From the NCBI RefSeq assembly GCF_900105615.1, contig NZ_LT630003.1, positions 2,046,001 to 2,110,000 of the forward strand: a stretch of DNA of 64,000 nt, written 5' to 3'. The DNA comes from Lacrimispora sphenoides JCM 1415. Lineage in GTDB: Bacteria > Bacillota > Clostridia > Lachnospirales > Lachnospiraceae. The position numbers were made by a program, and so were the translations under genes. Position 1 is the stretch's first letter. Every line of letters begins with the position of its first letter. The notes beneath the pieces are model-generated. The model was not told the origin of the DNA. It saw only the letters and a program-made list of their open reading frames with translations, and ran no database searches. Below, piece by piece: positions 53,385-62,019 of this stretch.

Positions 53385-53837
53385 CTACTTCTTCAATAGT
53401 TTTCCTATTTCTTCCATAAACGTACTCACGTCTTTAAATTCCCTGTATACGGAAGCAAAGCGCACATAAGCAACCTCATCCACTTCCTGCAGCTTTTTCA
53501 TGACAAGTTCTCCGATCACCGTGCTTTCCACTTCTTTTTCTTCACGGTTGAAAACCTGGGTTTCTATTTCGTCTACCATGGAATCAATCTGCTGGGATGA
53601 TACCGGCCGTTTATGGCAGGAATGAAGAATTCCTGATTCTATTTTTGAACGGTCATAAACTTCTCTGGAATTATCCTTCTTAATAACCATGAGGGGCATG
53701 GTCTCAAGCTTTTCATAGGTGGTAAATCTCTTTCCGCATTTCTCGCATTGTCTGCGGCGTCTGATTGAGCTGTTGTCGTCTGCTGGTCTGGAATCAATGA
53801 CCTTGGTGTCTGCTTCATTGCAAAATGGACATTTCAC
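53385..53837 (-). CDS. nrdR: Transcriptional repressor NrdR, GTG start
   Basis: 150 residues from a GTG at 53837 with GGAGG nine bases upstream, giving the classic VKCPFCNEADTKVIDSR start; a 14-residue longer frame has no support. Zinc ribbon C3-x2-C6 ... C-x2-C (RRQCEKCGKRF), then the ATP-cone domain (PLMVIKKDNSREVYDRSKI). NrdR senses ATP/dATP and represses nrd genes. The single clear NrdR box in the window is at the nrdDG promoter. Confidence 0.97.
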   Translation of the reverse strand: MKCPFCNEADTKVIDSRPADDNSSIRRRRQCEKCGKRFTTYEKLETMPLMVIKKDNSREVYDRSKIESGILHSCHKRPVSSQQIDSMVDEIETQVFNREEKEVESTVIGELVMKKLQEVDEVAYVRFASVYREFKDVSTFMEEIGKLLKK

Positions 53838-53940
53838 GTTTCTGGTCCTCCTGTCTACGGACTGTAATTTTAGTGTCACGAATCGAACTTCGTTTTATAT
53901 ATCATAGCTTACAATCCAAAGAACCGCAAGCCCATCCTCC

Positions 53941-54201
53941 TTATATCCCGCATCTTTCCGTTGCCTTTTCCAAATCCACATTTACAAGGATGATGTCCGG
54001 GCCCACCTGCCTTATGTCACAGAAAGGAATGACAAACTCCTTTTCCCTGACTAAAAAGCCGCAAAAGCACCCTGGTCCTGGTACAATTATGGCTAAAAGG
54101 CATCCTGTTTCCATATCAAAATCCACATCACCAACATAACCGAGGCGTCTGCAGTCACAGATATTAATTACCTCTTTTTGTTTTAGTTCACAAATTCGCA
54201 T
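53941..54201 (-). CDS. ymxH: YlmC/YmxH-family sporulation protein (PRC barrel)
   Basis: 86 residues from the ATG at 54201 (AAGGAGG upstream). MRICELKQKEVINICDCRRLGYVGDVDFD, split at the Cys pair, and EKEFVIPFCDIRQVGPDIILV are the PRC-barrel pattern of YlmC/YmxH proteins of spore formers. Role in sporulation is reported for the family but not clear in detail. Small stand-alone gene. Confidence 0.92.
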   Translation of the reverse strand: MRICELKQKEVINICDCRRLGYVGDVDFDMETGCLLAIIVPGPGCFCGFLVREKEFVIPFCDIRQVGPDIILVNVDLEKATERCGI

Positions 54202-54254
54202 AGGATACACCTCCTTAGTATATTCTATGCGCATACCTCATGCATGACACGGCC

Positions 54255-55082
54255 CTACCACTGATTTTCCTGGTTCCACATGGATTCAAAGGAAATTTCC
54301 TCACCTCTTCCGGGGTTGTTCCGAGAAAGCCTTTCCTTAAGATCAAAATAAAATTCTGTCATAGTAGCTTGAATATAAGGGATGATCCAGAGTAAGCCAA
54401 TACCCATGGAAGAGTATCCCAGGACTACCATACCGATGAAGCTTATGAAAAGGTAAAAATAGCCTCCCTTATTACCCTTCATCATAGCTGCACTTTCCTT
54501 AAGGCTCTCAATTACCCTTAAATCCGGAGATTCGATGAGAAGGTACATGGACTGGGATAAATACAGCATTGTTATGATATTTCCAATTAGCAGAAGCAGG
54601 TACGTTAGTACCAGCAGTACTATCATGACAGATATAAAATCAGTGATGACAGCTACAATGAGTACAACAAAGTACGGTATCCCCCAGGCAAATCCAATGA
54701 AAAGATTTATAAAGTAAAGTCCTAAAAACCTATGGGGCTTGTTCTGAAAAGCAAAGAGTAAATCAGACAGTTTGGTGGCACGGCCATTGCATATATCCAT
54801 ATAAATCTTAAGTACTCCTGGTTTTAAAAGACCGTATACAGAGAGAATGATCAGGAGTGAGATATAAACCCCTGCCTTCAGGATCACATTTCCTGCAGAT
54901 ACGCTGCCGCCATAAAAAAAAGGATCTCTTACCAGTCCCATAGAAAAGGACGTTAAAATATACACCAGGGTTATAGCCAGAAGAATGGCGTATTCTATAA
55001 ACTGGATGCCGATACACAAGCCGTATCTGCCTTTCAACGACCGTTTTGCACGGCTTTTAAGTTCTGATGATGAAGTTTTCAT
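54255..55082 (-). CDS. DUF975 family membrane protein
   Basis: 275 residues with five to six membrane helices. ELKSRAKRSLKGRYGLCIGI is the usual DUF975 opening; GLLKPGVLKIYMDICNGRATKLSDLLFAF and the late SLKESAAMMKGNKGGYFYLFISFIGM are typical loops. Function unknown. Its start overlaps the DUF4190 stop by four bases (ATGA). Confidence 0.85.
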   Translation of the reverse strand: MKTSSSELKSRAKRSLKGRYGLCIGIQFIEYAILLAITLVYILTSFSMGLVRDPFFYGGSVSAGNVILKAGVYISLLIILSVYGLLKPGVLKIYMDICNGRATKLSDLLFAFQNKPHRFLGLYFINLFIGFAWGIPYFVVLIVAVITDFISVMIVLLVLTYLLLLIGNIITMLYLSQSMYLLIESPDLRVIESLKESAAMMKGNKGGYFYLFISFIGMVVLGYSSMGIGLLWIIPYIQATMTEFYFDLKERLSRNNPGRGEEISFESMWNQENQW

Positions 55083-55426
55083 GAAAACACACCTCCCAGC
55101 CCCAGGCCACTCATCGCCGCAGTTCCCACAAATACGATAAGAACCAATACAACAAGCACAATGGCAATGGATGAAGTAATAAGGCCTGCCTTTGCATAAC
55201 CTTCAAACCTGTCTTCTGTCCTGGAAAGCAGGGCAAACAGAATTCCAAGGCTTCCGAAAATCAATCCTCCGTAACAGCAGCAGGAGGTTATAATACCAAG
55301 AATCCCCATGACCAGAGAGGCAAGGGCCATGTTGCTATGTACCGGATTCTCTGGCTGTTTATATACGGCACCACGATCCCAATCCTGGTTTTCCTGCCAG
55401 GAACCATCTTGATTATCCTGATCCAT
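55079..55426 (-). CDS. DUF4190 domain membrane protein
   Basis: 115 residues from the ATG at 55426, which has GGGAG nine bases upstream. Hydrophilic start (MDQDNQDGSWQENQDWDR), then two membrane helices (about 42-70 and 85-112) with the GILGIITSCCCYGG and FALLSRTEDRFEGYAKAGLITS loops of DUF4190. It forms a two-gene operon with the DUF975 gene. Function unknown. Longer frames upstream cover only the intergenic repeat. Confidence 0.8.
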   Translation of the reverse strand: MDQDNQDGSWQENQDWDRGAVYKQPENPVHSNMALASLVMGILGIITSCCCYGGLIFGSLGILFALLSRTEDRFEGYAKAGLITSSIAIVLVVLVLIVFVGTAAMSGLGLGGVFS

Positions 55427-55477
55427 TTCTATCATCTCCCTTTCTGTCATTATATATAACTTATTTGAACTTGTATG

Positions 55478-55580
55478 GCAAGTGAAGATAAAAGGACTGC
55501 TTTTCAGCCTGTTCATCTGATCTTGCGAAGCAAGTGAGGATAAAAAGCGCATGCTTTTTGCGCCGTCCATCCGATAATCG
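55478..55580. repeat. Two tandem imperfect 52-bp repeats with hairpin potential
   Basis: Copy 1 begins at 55478 and copy 2 at 55530. Both read GCAAGTGA(A/G)GATAAAA, then a short variable part, GCTTTT, a GCC element and GT(T/C)CATC(T/C)GAT. Each can fold around AAAAG/GCTTTT. A CGAAAG/CTTTCG hairpin follows at about 55579-55598. It lies upstream of the DUF4190 gene and codes for nothing obvious. Confidence 0.65.
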
Positions 55581-55718
55581 AAAGGGCTTTTACTTTCGAT
55601 CATATGGCAATTATACAATATTTTCCATTATCTGTAAAATTAATATTTTATTTGACGATAAACCTGCGAATGAAATCCTGTAATAACAGCCGCTGATAAG
55701 GAGCTTTATCATTCAATA

Positions 55719-55762
55719 AAAAGAACATTCTCCGGCGGATATCCGTTAAAGAATGTTCTTTT
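55719..55762 (-). terminator. Terminator of the glycan/sugar-acid operon
   Basis: Minus strand AAAAGAACATTCT ... AGAATGTTCTTTT with inner CGGATATCCG, then TATTG. About 30 bases after the aldolase stop. Confidence 0.85.
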
Positions 55763-55793
55763 CTCCTGCTAAAAAAACTCTATCCCTCTGCGT

Positions 55794-56690
55794 TCACCGA
55801 AGCAATCCCTCTTCCTTAAGAATCTGCTCAAGCCGTCTGGTCTCTCCCTCCGTGGACTCCTGCATGGGCCGGGCGCAAATGGACTTCATGGGTACCCCGC
55901 AAAGCACCATGGCCTTTTTTATAATAGGTATAAATTGTTCTCCCACATCATATACCGCCATAAGCCGGTCGATCTTCATCTGGTATTCCTGCAGCAGCCG
56001 GAAATCCTCCCTCTTAGCCGCCTTAGCAAGAGCAGAGGCTGTCTCCGGCGTAAAATTGGATAACCCGGCGATGCAGCCGTCTCCTCCGCTTATCACATTA
56101 TGGGAAAAGAATTCATCAAATCCCGAATAAATCAGAAATTCAGGAAATTCTCTCTTTACAGTCTGAATCAAAGCTCTGGTATGCCCCATGACATCTACGG
56201 TGTCCTTAATCCCTACAATATTCTTTCTCCTGCGGGCCAGTTCAAGAACCACCTGAGGCTTTAAGTCATAACCGGTTCTGGCAGGGAAATTATATAGCAG
56301 CAGCGGGCCTTCTATCCTTCCGGCCAGTGTATCATAAAAGTCCAGAACAGCGCTGTCCGGCAGGTTAAAGTAATAGGGAGAGATGACCATAACTCCATCC
56401 GCCCCCTGCTCCAGGGCATAGCGGGACAGCTCTGCACATTCTTCGAAAACAGTACCGCCGGTCCCTACATAAACCGTTACCCGATGATCCACGTAAGCCA
56501 GGGCCTCCCGGATCATCCGTTTCTTCTCTTCCAGCGAAATGGCAAAGAACTCCCCGATACTTCCAAGAATCAGAATTCCATCCATTCCTCCTGCTATGAG
56601 ATGGTCATATATCTGCCTATTGGCCTCCATATCCACATGAAAGTCACTTGTAAATGCCGTTACTGCCGGTGTTATATATTTTGCATTCAT
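55794..56690 (-). CDS. DapA-family aldolase (2-keto-3-deoxy sugar acid type)
   Basis: 298 residues, DHDPS/NAL barrel. GSIGEFFAISLEEKKRM is the phosphate/carboxylate-binding loop (GTTGE variant), Tyr in MVISPYYFNLPD, catalytic Lys in NIVGIKDTVD, and GGDGCIAGLSNF. DapA itself would be expected in a lysine context; here it follows an IlvD/Edd dehydratase in a sugar operon. That fits the YagE/KdgA-type aldolases that split 2-keto-3-deoxy-pentonate or -gluconate to pyruvate and an aldehyde. Exact substrate not certain. Confidence 0.85.
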   Translation of the reverse strand: MNAKYITPAVTAFTSDFHVDMEANRQIYDHLIAGGMDGILILGSIGEFFAISLEEKKRMIREALAYVDHRVTVYVGTGGTVFEECAELSRYALEQGADGVMVISPYYFNLPDSAVLDFYDTLAGRIEGPLLLYNFPARTGYDLKPQVVLELARRRKNIVGIKDTVDVMGHTRALIQTVKREFPEFLIYSGFDEFFSHNVISGGDGCIAGLSNFTPETASALAKAAKREDFRLLQEYQMKIDRLMAVYDVGEQFIPIIKKAMVLCGVPMKSICARPMQESTEGETRRLEQILKEEGLLR

Positions 56691-56772
56691 CTAAACTGCC
56701 ATCCTCCCTTTCTCCTTGAGTACGGTACGCATCATACGGGCCCGGATATCTCTTCCCGCACCCCATCGTCCC

Positions 56773-58500
56773 CTAGCCTTCATATCCTGCTCCTTCCATG
56801 GCTGAAAGGGCATCCCTGGTGTATCTTGCCAATATCCCTTTCCGCTTCGGTCTGGGAATGATCCCCTCTTTTTTCCGTTCTTCAAGCACCTTCTCAATCT
56901 CCTTAAGCGTCCGTTCCTCCCCCTGGATTCCTGTCAGATTCAGGGTCCTGTCCTTCACACTGTAGGAAATGATGTCGCCGTCTCTCACAAAGGCAAGAGG
57001 CCCTCCTGCTGCTGCTTCCGGAGACACATGACCGATAGCAGGTCCTCTTGTGGCTCCTGAAAACCTGCCATCCGTTACCAGGGCCACACTTCCATTGAGC
57101 TCATGATCACAGACAATTGCCTCAGTCGTCATGAGCATTTCCGGCATGCCGCTGCCCCTTGGTCCTTCATAGCGGATCACAATGATATCACCTTTGCGGA
57201 TCTCCTTTTTCACCACTGACTGGTAAGCATCCTCCTCACAGTCAAAGACTCGTGCCCTTCCTTTATGCTCCCACATCTCCCTGATACATGCAGCATATTT
57301 AATGACTGCTCCCTCGGGTGCCAGATTCCCCCTCATAACAGCGATGGAGCCCTTTTCAACGGCTTCACTGACCGGGAAGATAACCTGTTCCCGCTTCAGT
57401 CCGTAATTGCCCAGATAACCTGCATAACGCTCGTAAAAGCCGTCCTTCTCCAAATCTTCCAGATTTTCTCCCAGCGTCCTGCCTGAGACTGTCATTACAT
57501 CAAGATGCAGCAGATCCCTTAGTTCCCGTTCCACCATGGGAATTCCGCCTGCGAACCAGAAGGCTTCTGTCAGATGCTGACCGCTGGGGGTGATATTTCC
57601 GATGTGAGGGATCCGGTGATTGATCTCGTCAAATTTTTCCGGTGCCATAAGGAGCCCAAGCTCTCTTGCCAGGGAAGTGAGATGAATGACTCCATTGGTA
57701 GACCCTCCGATTGCACTATGGATCATGATGGCATTCTCAAATGCTTCCTTTGTCATGATCTGGCTTGGACGGATATCCTTCTCCGCCAGCTTCATTATGG
57801 TCTGGCCTGCCCTGCGCGCCCATGCCAGGATATCCCGCATGGTGGCCGGAATTAACGCAGAGCCTGGCAGCGCCATGCCCAGGGCTTCCGCCATGCATTG
57901 CATGGTACTGGCCGTTCCCAGAAATGTACATGCGCCGGCGGAGGGGCAGCCCGTCAGCTTATAATCCCTAATTTCCTGCGGAGTAATAGCCCCTTCCCGC
58001 TTCTGGCGCAGGGATATGTCTCCTGCCACCAGGGAAGTCGTCATCCCCGGCCCGTTCCTCATGCTCCCCCCAGGTATAAATATGGAAGGAATGTCAAGCC
58101 GGGCCGCTGCTTTTAATTGGGCGGGTATGGATTTGTCACAGGATGACGCAAGTACCATCCCGTCCCATGGATACACGGAACCGTGGAGTTCTATCATATC
58201 GCAGATAGCCTCTCTGGAGGCCAGTATGTAATTCATTCCGTTATGTCCCTGGGCGCAGCCGTCGCAGATATCCGTAGTATGATACCCGGCAGGATGCCCG
58301 CCTTTTTCAAACACACCGTATTTTACCTGTTCCATGAGCCCCGAAAGATGCACGCTGCCCGGATGGCTATCCCCATAGGCATCCTCAAGCAAAATCTGAG
58401 GTTTCTTTATATCTTCCTCATCCCAGCCGCTTCCCATCTGCAGGGCGTCAAACTGAGCCCACAGCTCCCGCTGGGGCGCGCTTTTCTGCTTCATATTCAT
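56773..58500 (-). CDS. IlvD/Edd-family dehydratase, probable sugar-acid dehydratase
   Basis: 575 residues. Fe-S cysteines in [15 protein letters not shown] and [11 protein letters not shown], plus [19 protein letters not shown]; late motifs [16 protein letters not shown] and [21 protein letters not shown]. The family includes dihydroxy-acid dehydratase, gluconate-6-phosphate and xylonate/arabinonate dehydratases. Paired with the aldolase downstream and a sugar transporter upstream it most likely dehydrates an aldonic acid to a 2-keto-3-deoxy acid. GAGAGG precedes the ATG. Confidence 0.88.
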   Translation of the reverse strand: MNMKQKSAPQRELWAQFDALQMGSGWDEEDIKKPQILLEDAYGDSHPGSVHLSGLMEQVKYGVFEKGGHPAGYHTTDICDGCAQGHNGMNYILASREAICDMIELHGSVYPWDGMVLASSCDKSIPAQLKAAARLDIPSIFIPGGSMRNGPGMTTSLVAGDISLRQKREGAITPQEIRDYKLTGCPSAGACTFLGTASTMQCMAEALGMALPGSALIPATMRDILAWARRAGQTIMKLAEKDIRPSQIMTKEAFENAIMIHSAIGGSTNGVIHLTSLARELGLLMAPEKFDEINHRIPHIGNITPSGQHLTEAFWFAGGIPMVERELRDLLHLDVMTVSGRTLGENLEDLEKDGFYERYAGYLGNYGLKREQVIFPVSEAVEKGSIAVMRGNLAPEGAVIKYAACIREMWEHKGRARVFDCEEDAYQSVVKKEIRKGDIIVIRYEGPRGSGMPEMLMTTEAIVCDHELNGSVALVTDGRFSGATRGPAIGHVSPEAAAGGPLAFVRDGDIISYSVKDRTLNLTGIQGEERTLKEIEKVLEERKKEGIIPRPKRKGILARYTRDALSAMEGAGYEG

Positions 58501-58505
58501 TTATA

Positions 58506-59501
58506 TTACCTCTCCGCTTTCTCTCCATACGCTTTTATATCCTTAGCTTCTACCCATGTCACATCAATTAAGTATTCCTTCTCAAGGTCTCTCCCCTCCA
58601 CTGCATCCGCCAGTTTGTCCACCAAAGTCCTGCCTATCACCTGACAGTTCTGGTCCACGATGCCTGTAATCAGGCCCTCATCCACACCGGCTGCCAGAGT
58701 AGGGGAATAATCGAATCCATAGTGGTACAGAGTTCCCTGCAGGTTCTGGAATTTGATAGCTTCCATGGTCCCTGTAATGACAGACTCTGTTCCCAGAGTG
58801 AACACTGCCTTTAAGTCAGGATAGGATAGGATCTGTGTCTCCAATTGCTCTTTTGCCCTGGATACGCTTAGGTCGTTTATAATCCAGGTACACCAGGTAA
58901 ACTGGGCGGCATCCTGATCCATCGACTGGCTAAAACCGTCCTTAAGCCCCTTGTAACGCTCGGTCATATTCTGAGCGGAACCACTGTAGGTAACGGCCGT
59001 CAGCCTCCCTCCGGTAATTCCCCGGGCTTTTAAGTCTTCGGCCCCCCGTCTTCCCAGTTCCATTCCTGCTTCATAATTATTGGTTCCGATATATGCCAGC
59101 CGGTTGCTGTAAGTCCTGATGTCCGTATCATAGGTGACTACTTTGACTCCGGCAGCCATTGCCTCCGCCGCTTTTATATCAAACATCTCCGGTTCTAAAG
59201 CTGCCATGGCAATGCCGTCTGCTTTCTGATCGATGGCCTCCTGGACCATCTCAATCAGCTTCTGGGGCCGTGAGGAATCTCCAGGCAGCCCTGCTTTTAC
59301 GATCAGAGTACACCCCCGCTCTCTGGCCTGATCCTGCGCACTTTGTATCAACGGCTTCCAATAAGGTCCTTCTTCATTCAATGCAATCAGATACAGAGTC
59401 TTCCCTTCCTTCCGTTCAAAAGCGGCGGTGGACTGCCTCCCGCAACCGGACACAAAAAGGCATACCGCCATTCCGATTACCCAAATTTTAAACATTCTCA
59501 T
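58506..59501 (-). CDS. Sugar-binding lipoprotein of an ABC transporter (RbsB-like)
   Basis: 331 residues. Signal peptide with lipobox VSGC (Cys20), then a Peripla_BP_4 fold: LYLIALNEEGPYWKPLIQSA, QKADGIAMAALEP, YIGTNNYEAGMELGRRG, VFTLGTESVITGTMEA and GIVDQNCQVIGRTLVDKL. The start overlaps the permease stop by four bases (ATGA). It captures a monosaccharide or oligosaccharide for the permease next to it. Only one permease gene and no ATPase are nearby in the window. Confidence 0.93.
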   Translation of the reverse strand: MRMFKIWVIGMAVCLFVSGCGRQSTAAFERKEGKTLYLIALNEEGPYWKPLIQSAQDQARERGCTLIVKAGLPGDSSRPQKLIEMVQEAIDQKADGIAMAALEPEMFDIKAAEAMAAGVKVVTYDTDIRTYSNRLAYIGTNNYEAGMELGRRGAEDLKARGITGGRLTAVTYSGSAQNMTERYKGLKDGFSQSMDQDAAQFTWCTWIINDLSVSRAKEQLETQILSYPDLKAVFTLGTESVITGTMEAIKFQNLQGTLYHYGFDYSPTLAAGVDEGLITGIVDQNCQVIGRTLVDKLADAVEGRDLEKEYLIDVTWVEAKDIKAYGEKAER

Positions 59502-60457
59502 GCCGATTCTTCCCTCTTCTTCCGAAAATAGTCCATCACAATAGCCGCCAGAATCATAAGCCCTGTAACTGCCTGCTGCCCATAAGTATTTAAACCGGCC
59601 GCATTCATACCGTTTTTAAACACTTCTATAATAAGCAGCCCCAGAACCGCTCGCGCGATGCCTCCTGCCCCTCCTTCAAACCGGATCCCGCCGATAATCA
59701 CAGCGGCGATGGCATATGCTTCCAGCCCCATAGCTTCACTGGATGCGCCCACATTCAAGTAGGACATAAGGATGATTCCCGCAATCCCCGCAAAGGCCCC
59801 TTCAATAAAATAGACCTTGAGAAGGTGCCGTTTTACCTGGATGCCGGCCAGACTACTGGCCTTCTTACTGGAGCCTACGGCATAGCAGTACCGGCCGAAT
59901 ATGGTACATTTCATAATAAGAACAACTGCCACAGCCAGGATCAGGAAGATAAGAAAATTGGTATAGAGGATATTGCCCAGCAGATGGGTGTTTGAAATGT
60001 GGTAGAACCAGCCTGGCAGACCGCTGATCAGAATACCCCCTGTGAACATCTGGGTCAGCCCCCGGATCATATAATTGCTTCCTACGGTCACTATAAACGG
60101 CTTAAGCTCAAACCGTGTGATCAGAAACCCGTTGAGAAGTCCCCAGGCACCGCCGCAGAGGATGCCAAGAGCCAGGCATACTGCCGGATGCATTCCCCGC
60201 ACCGCCAGATACGCAGCTGTCGTCCCTGCGCAGGCCATAATGGCTCCGCAGGATAAATCAATTCCGCCGGAGATCATAAGCATTGCCACTCCCAGCGTTG
60301 CAATCCCCAAAATTGGCATGGAGCGCAGGAAGCTGGCAAGGTTCCCTCTGGTGGCAAATACCGGCAACATATAAGAGAACACAGCCACCAGGAAGAGTAA
60401 AAGCCCAATCATCCAGTATTCTGACATTTTTTCTTTCCAGACTATCTTTTTCCTCAT
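59498..60457 (-). CDS. Sugar ABC transporter permease (RbsC-like)
   Basis: 319 residues, BPD_transp_2 family with about nine helices. LMISGGIDLSCGAIMACAGT, FELKPFIVTVGSNYMIRG, AVGSSKKASSLAGIQVKR (cytoplasmic loop) and AIAAVIIGGIRFEGGAGG are the conserved parts. It could form a homodimer channel as RbsC does. The ATPase is expected elsewhere, perhaps beyond the right edge. Confidence 0.93.
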   Translation of the reverse strand: MRKKIVWKEKMSEYWMIGLLLFLVAVFSYMLPVFATRGNLASFLRSMPILGIATLGVAMLMISGGIDLSCGAIMACAGTTAAYLAVRGMHPAVCLALGILCGGAWGLLNGFLITRFELKPFIVTVGSNYMIRGLTQMFTGGILISGLPGWFYHISNTHLLGNILYTNFLIFLILAVAVVLIMKCTIFGRYCYAVGSSKKASSLAGIQVKRHLLKVYFIEGAFAGIAGIILMSYLNVGASSEAMGLEAYAIAAVIIGGIRFEGGAGGIARAVLGLLIIEVFKNGMNAAGLNTYGQQAVTGLMILAAIVMDYFRKKREESA

Positions 60458-60541
60458 CCCAAGTTCTCTCCTCTTTCCGCTATTCCCGGCTGCCTATTTG
60501 CATATTTTCACATCCAATTTTAACAGAATCATGGATATTTA

Positions 60542-61981
60542 TCAATGCAGCATATGTTTCAGAAGATTCAGATAAGGCTGGTTCTTCACACAGTTTTCCA
60601 GCTTAAAGCCTCCGGCAATGCGCTCTAAGTCATCCTCACTGTATCCGGCAAAACGCCTGGCATAAGCCGGCTGCAGCATTGCACCCGCATAGCCGTTAAG
60701 TACACCGTAATTCATCACAAACGCATTGGAAGCTTTGTCAATCCTGGTTTCTCCCATCACCTCCAGGATATAATCGGCAAGCGCGCGGGATTTCTTTCTG
60801 CCCTCCGCCACCCCTGCATAATCTGCAACGAAATTCTCAGCTCCCAGAATGCGTTTTTGTTCCTGGACCGGCTGGATGATCTTCATATATTCGCTCTCCG
60901 GATCTAAGAATACCCATCCCATAATCCCGGGGTCCTTATAGGTCCAGGTGGTCCAGTGGACTCCATACGTGTTGTAAATATCCAGCTGATCCTCCATAGA
61001 AGCCAGTCGGTATGGAAGCTCCTCCGGAAAACCATGATACTGGGAACCGAACTCCCCTACCCACAAGGGTACATGGTGCTTCAAGGCAAACTGTGTCCCC
61101 TGGTGATTAAGGAATTCAGTCCTCTGCTTATTCTTATCCCAGTACACCCCGCCATAATATCCCGGGTACGTTCCCGGCCCATATCCCGGCGGTATATAGT
61201 TGTGGCTGCTGTACACCAGATTATCCTCAAAAGGCTTCTCCAGCCCTTCAAAATTCCTGGAATAATTATCCCCCTCCAGAAACAGGATGTGCTTTTTATC
61301 AATTTTTCGGACCGCATCTGCTATCTCCCGGTACAGTTTGTTGATTGCCTTCCAGTCCGACTGATAGAACTCATAAAAGTCATAGGCATGTTCGCCGGTG
61401 GGCGTTCCTGTGGATGGCTCATTCATCAGATCGTAGCCCGCTACCGCATTTCTGTCCCTGTATCTTTGTGCAATAGCCTCCCAGAGTGCGATGATCCGTT
61501 CCTGAAAATGGCGGAAGCTCCAGAGAAGAGCCGCGCCCCGCTCGTTATCACTGTGCCAGTGACAGTTCTGCCAGCCGGACAAGGCATGCATATCCAGGAT
61601 TACGTAGACACCCTGGCGTTCACAGGCATCCAGTACGGCATCCAGCCGTTTAAATCCCTCTTCCTTATATACAAAGGGATTTTGGTCATCCTCAAAATGC
61701 CGGTAACTCAAAGGAATGCGGATGCAGTTGGCTCCGGTTTCCCGGATCAGCCGGATATCCTCCTCAGCCAGGAAGTTATCGAGGATGGTCTCAAAAAACA
61801 ATTCTGCCTTGCCTGCACCAATGGCTTTGGCCATCTCCCTCTTCATCCCGCTCTCAGTACCCGGATATCCGTTGATAAAATCCTCCATGTTCATCCAGCC
61901 GCCCACGCAGGTACCGCGAAGGTACACAGGATTACCCGATTCATCCACGATTTTACCATTTCTTACCTGTAATAAGTCCAT
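60542..61981 (-). CDS. Glycoside hydrolase family 5 enzyme, cytoplasmic
   Basis: 479 residues, no signal peptide. (beta/alpha)8 barrel with GH5 motifs: GTCVGGWMNME near the start, ANCIRIPLSYRHFE, VYVILDMHALSGWQN, acid/base Glu188 in YDLMNEPS and nucleophile Glu310 in LWVGEFGSQ. A C-terminal region of about 70 residues has no catalytic role that I can see. Likely cleaves an imported oligosaccharide inside the cell, as an exo-type beta-glucosidase or mannosidase-like member. Substrate not fixed. Confidence 0.93.
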   Translation of the reverse strand: MDLLQVRNGKIVDESGNPVYLRGTCVGGWMNMEDFINGYPGTESGMKREMAKAIGAGKAELFFETILDNFLAEEDIRLIRETGANCIRIPLSYRHFEDDQNPFVYKEEGFKRLDAVLDACERQGVYVILDMHALSGWQNCHWHSDNERGAALLWSFRHFQERIIALWEAIAQRYRDRNAVAGYDLMNEPSTGTPTGEHAYDFYEFYQSDWKAINKLYREIADAVRKIDKKHILFLEGDNYSRNFEGLEKPFEDNLVYSSHNYIPPGYGPGTYPGYYGGVYWDKNKQRTEFLNHQGTQFALKHHVPLWVGEFGSQYHGFPEELPYRLASMEDQLDIYNTYGVHWTTWTYKDPGIMGWVFLDPESEYMKIIQPVQEQKRILGAENFVADYAGVAEGRKKSRALADYILEVMGETRIDKASNAFVMNYGVLNGYAGAMLQPAYARRFAGYSEDDLERIAGGFKLENCVKNQPYLNLLKHMLH

Positions 61982-62019
61982 TTTATCTCTCCTTCTTCAG
62001 CTTTCTATCACACAGTCCC

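Noticed and set aside
55427..55618. N-terminal extension of the DUF4190 gene across the 52-bp repeat
   Set aside because: The extension encodes only the repeat, lacks a ribosome binding site at its start, and DUF4190 proteins do not carry it. The start at 55426 has GGGAG upstream.
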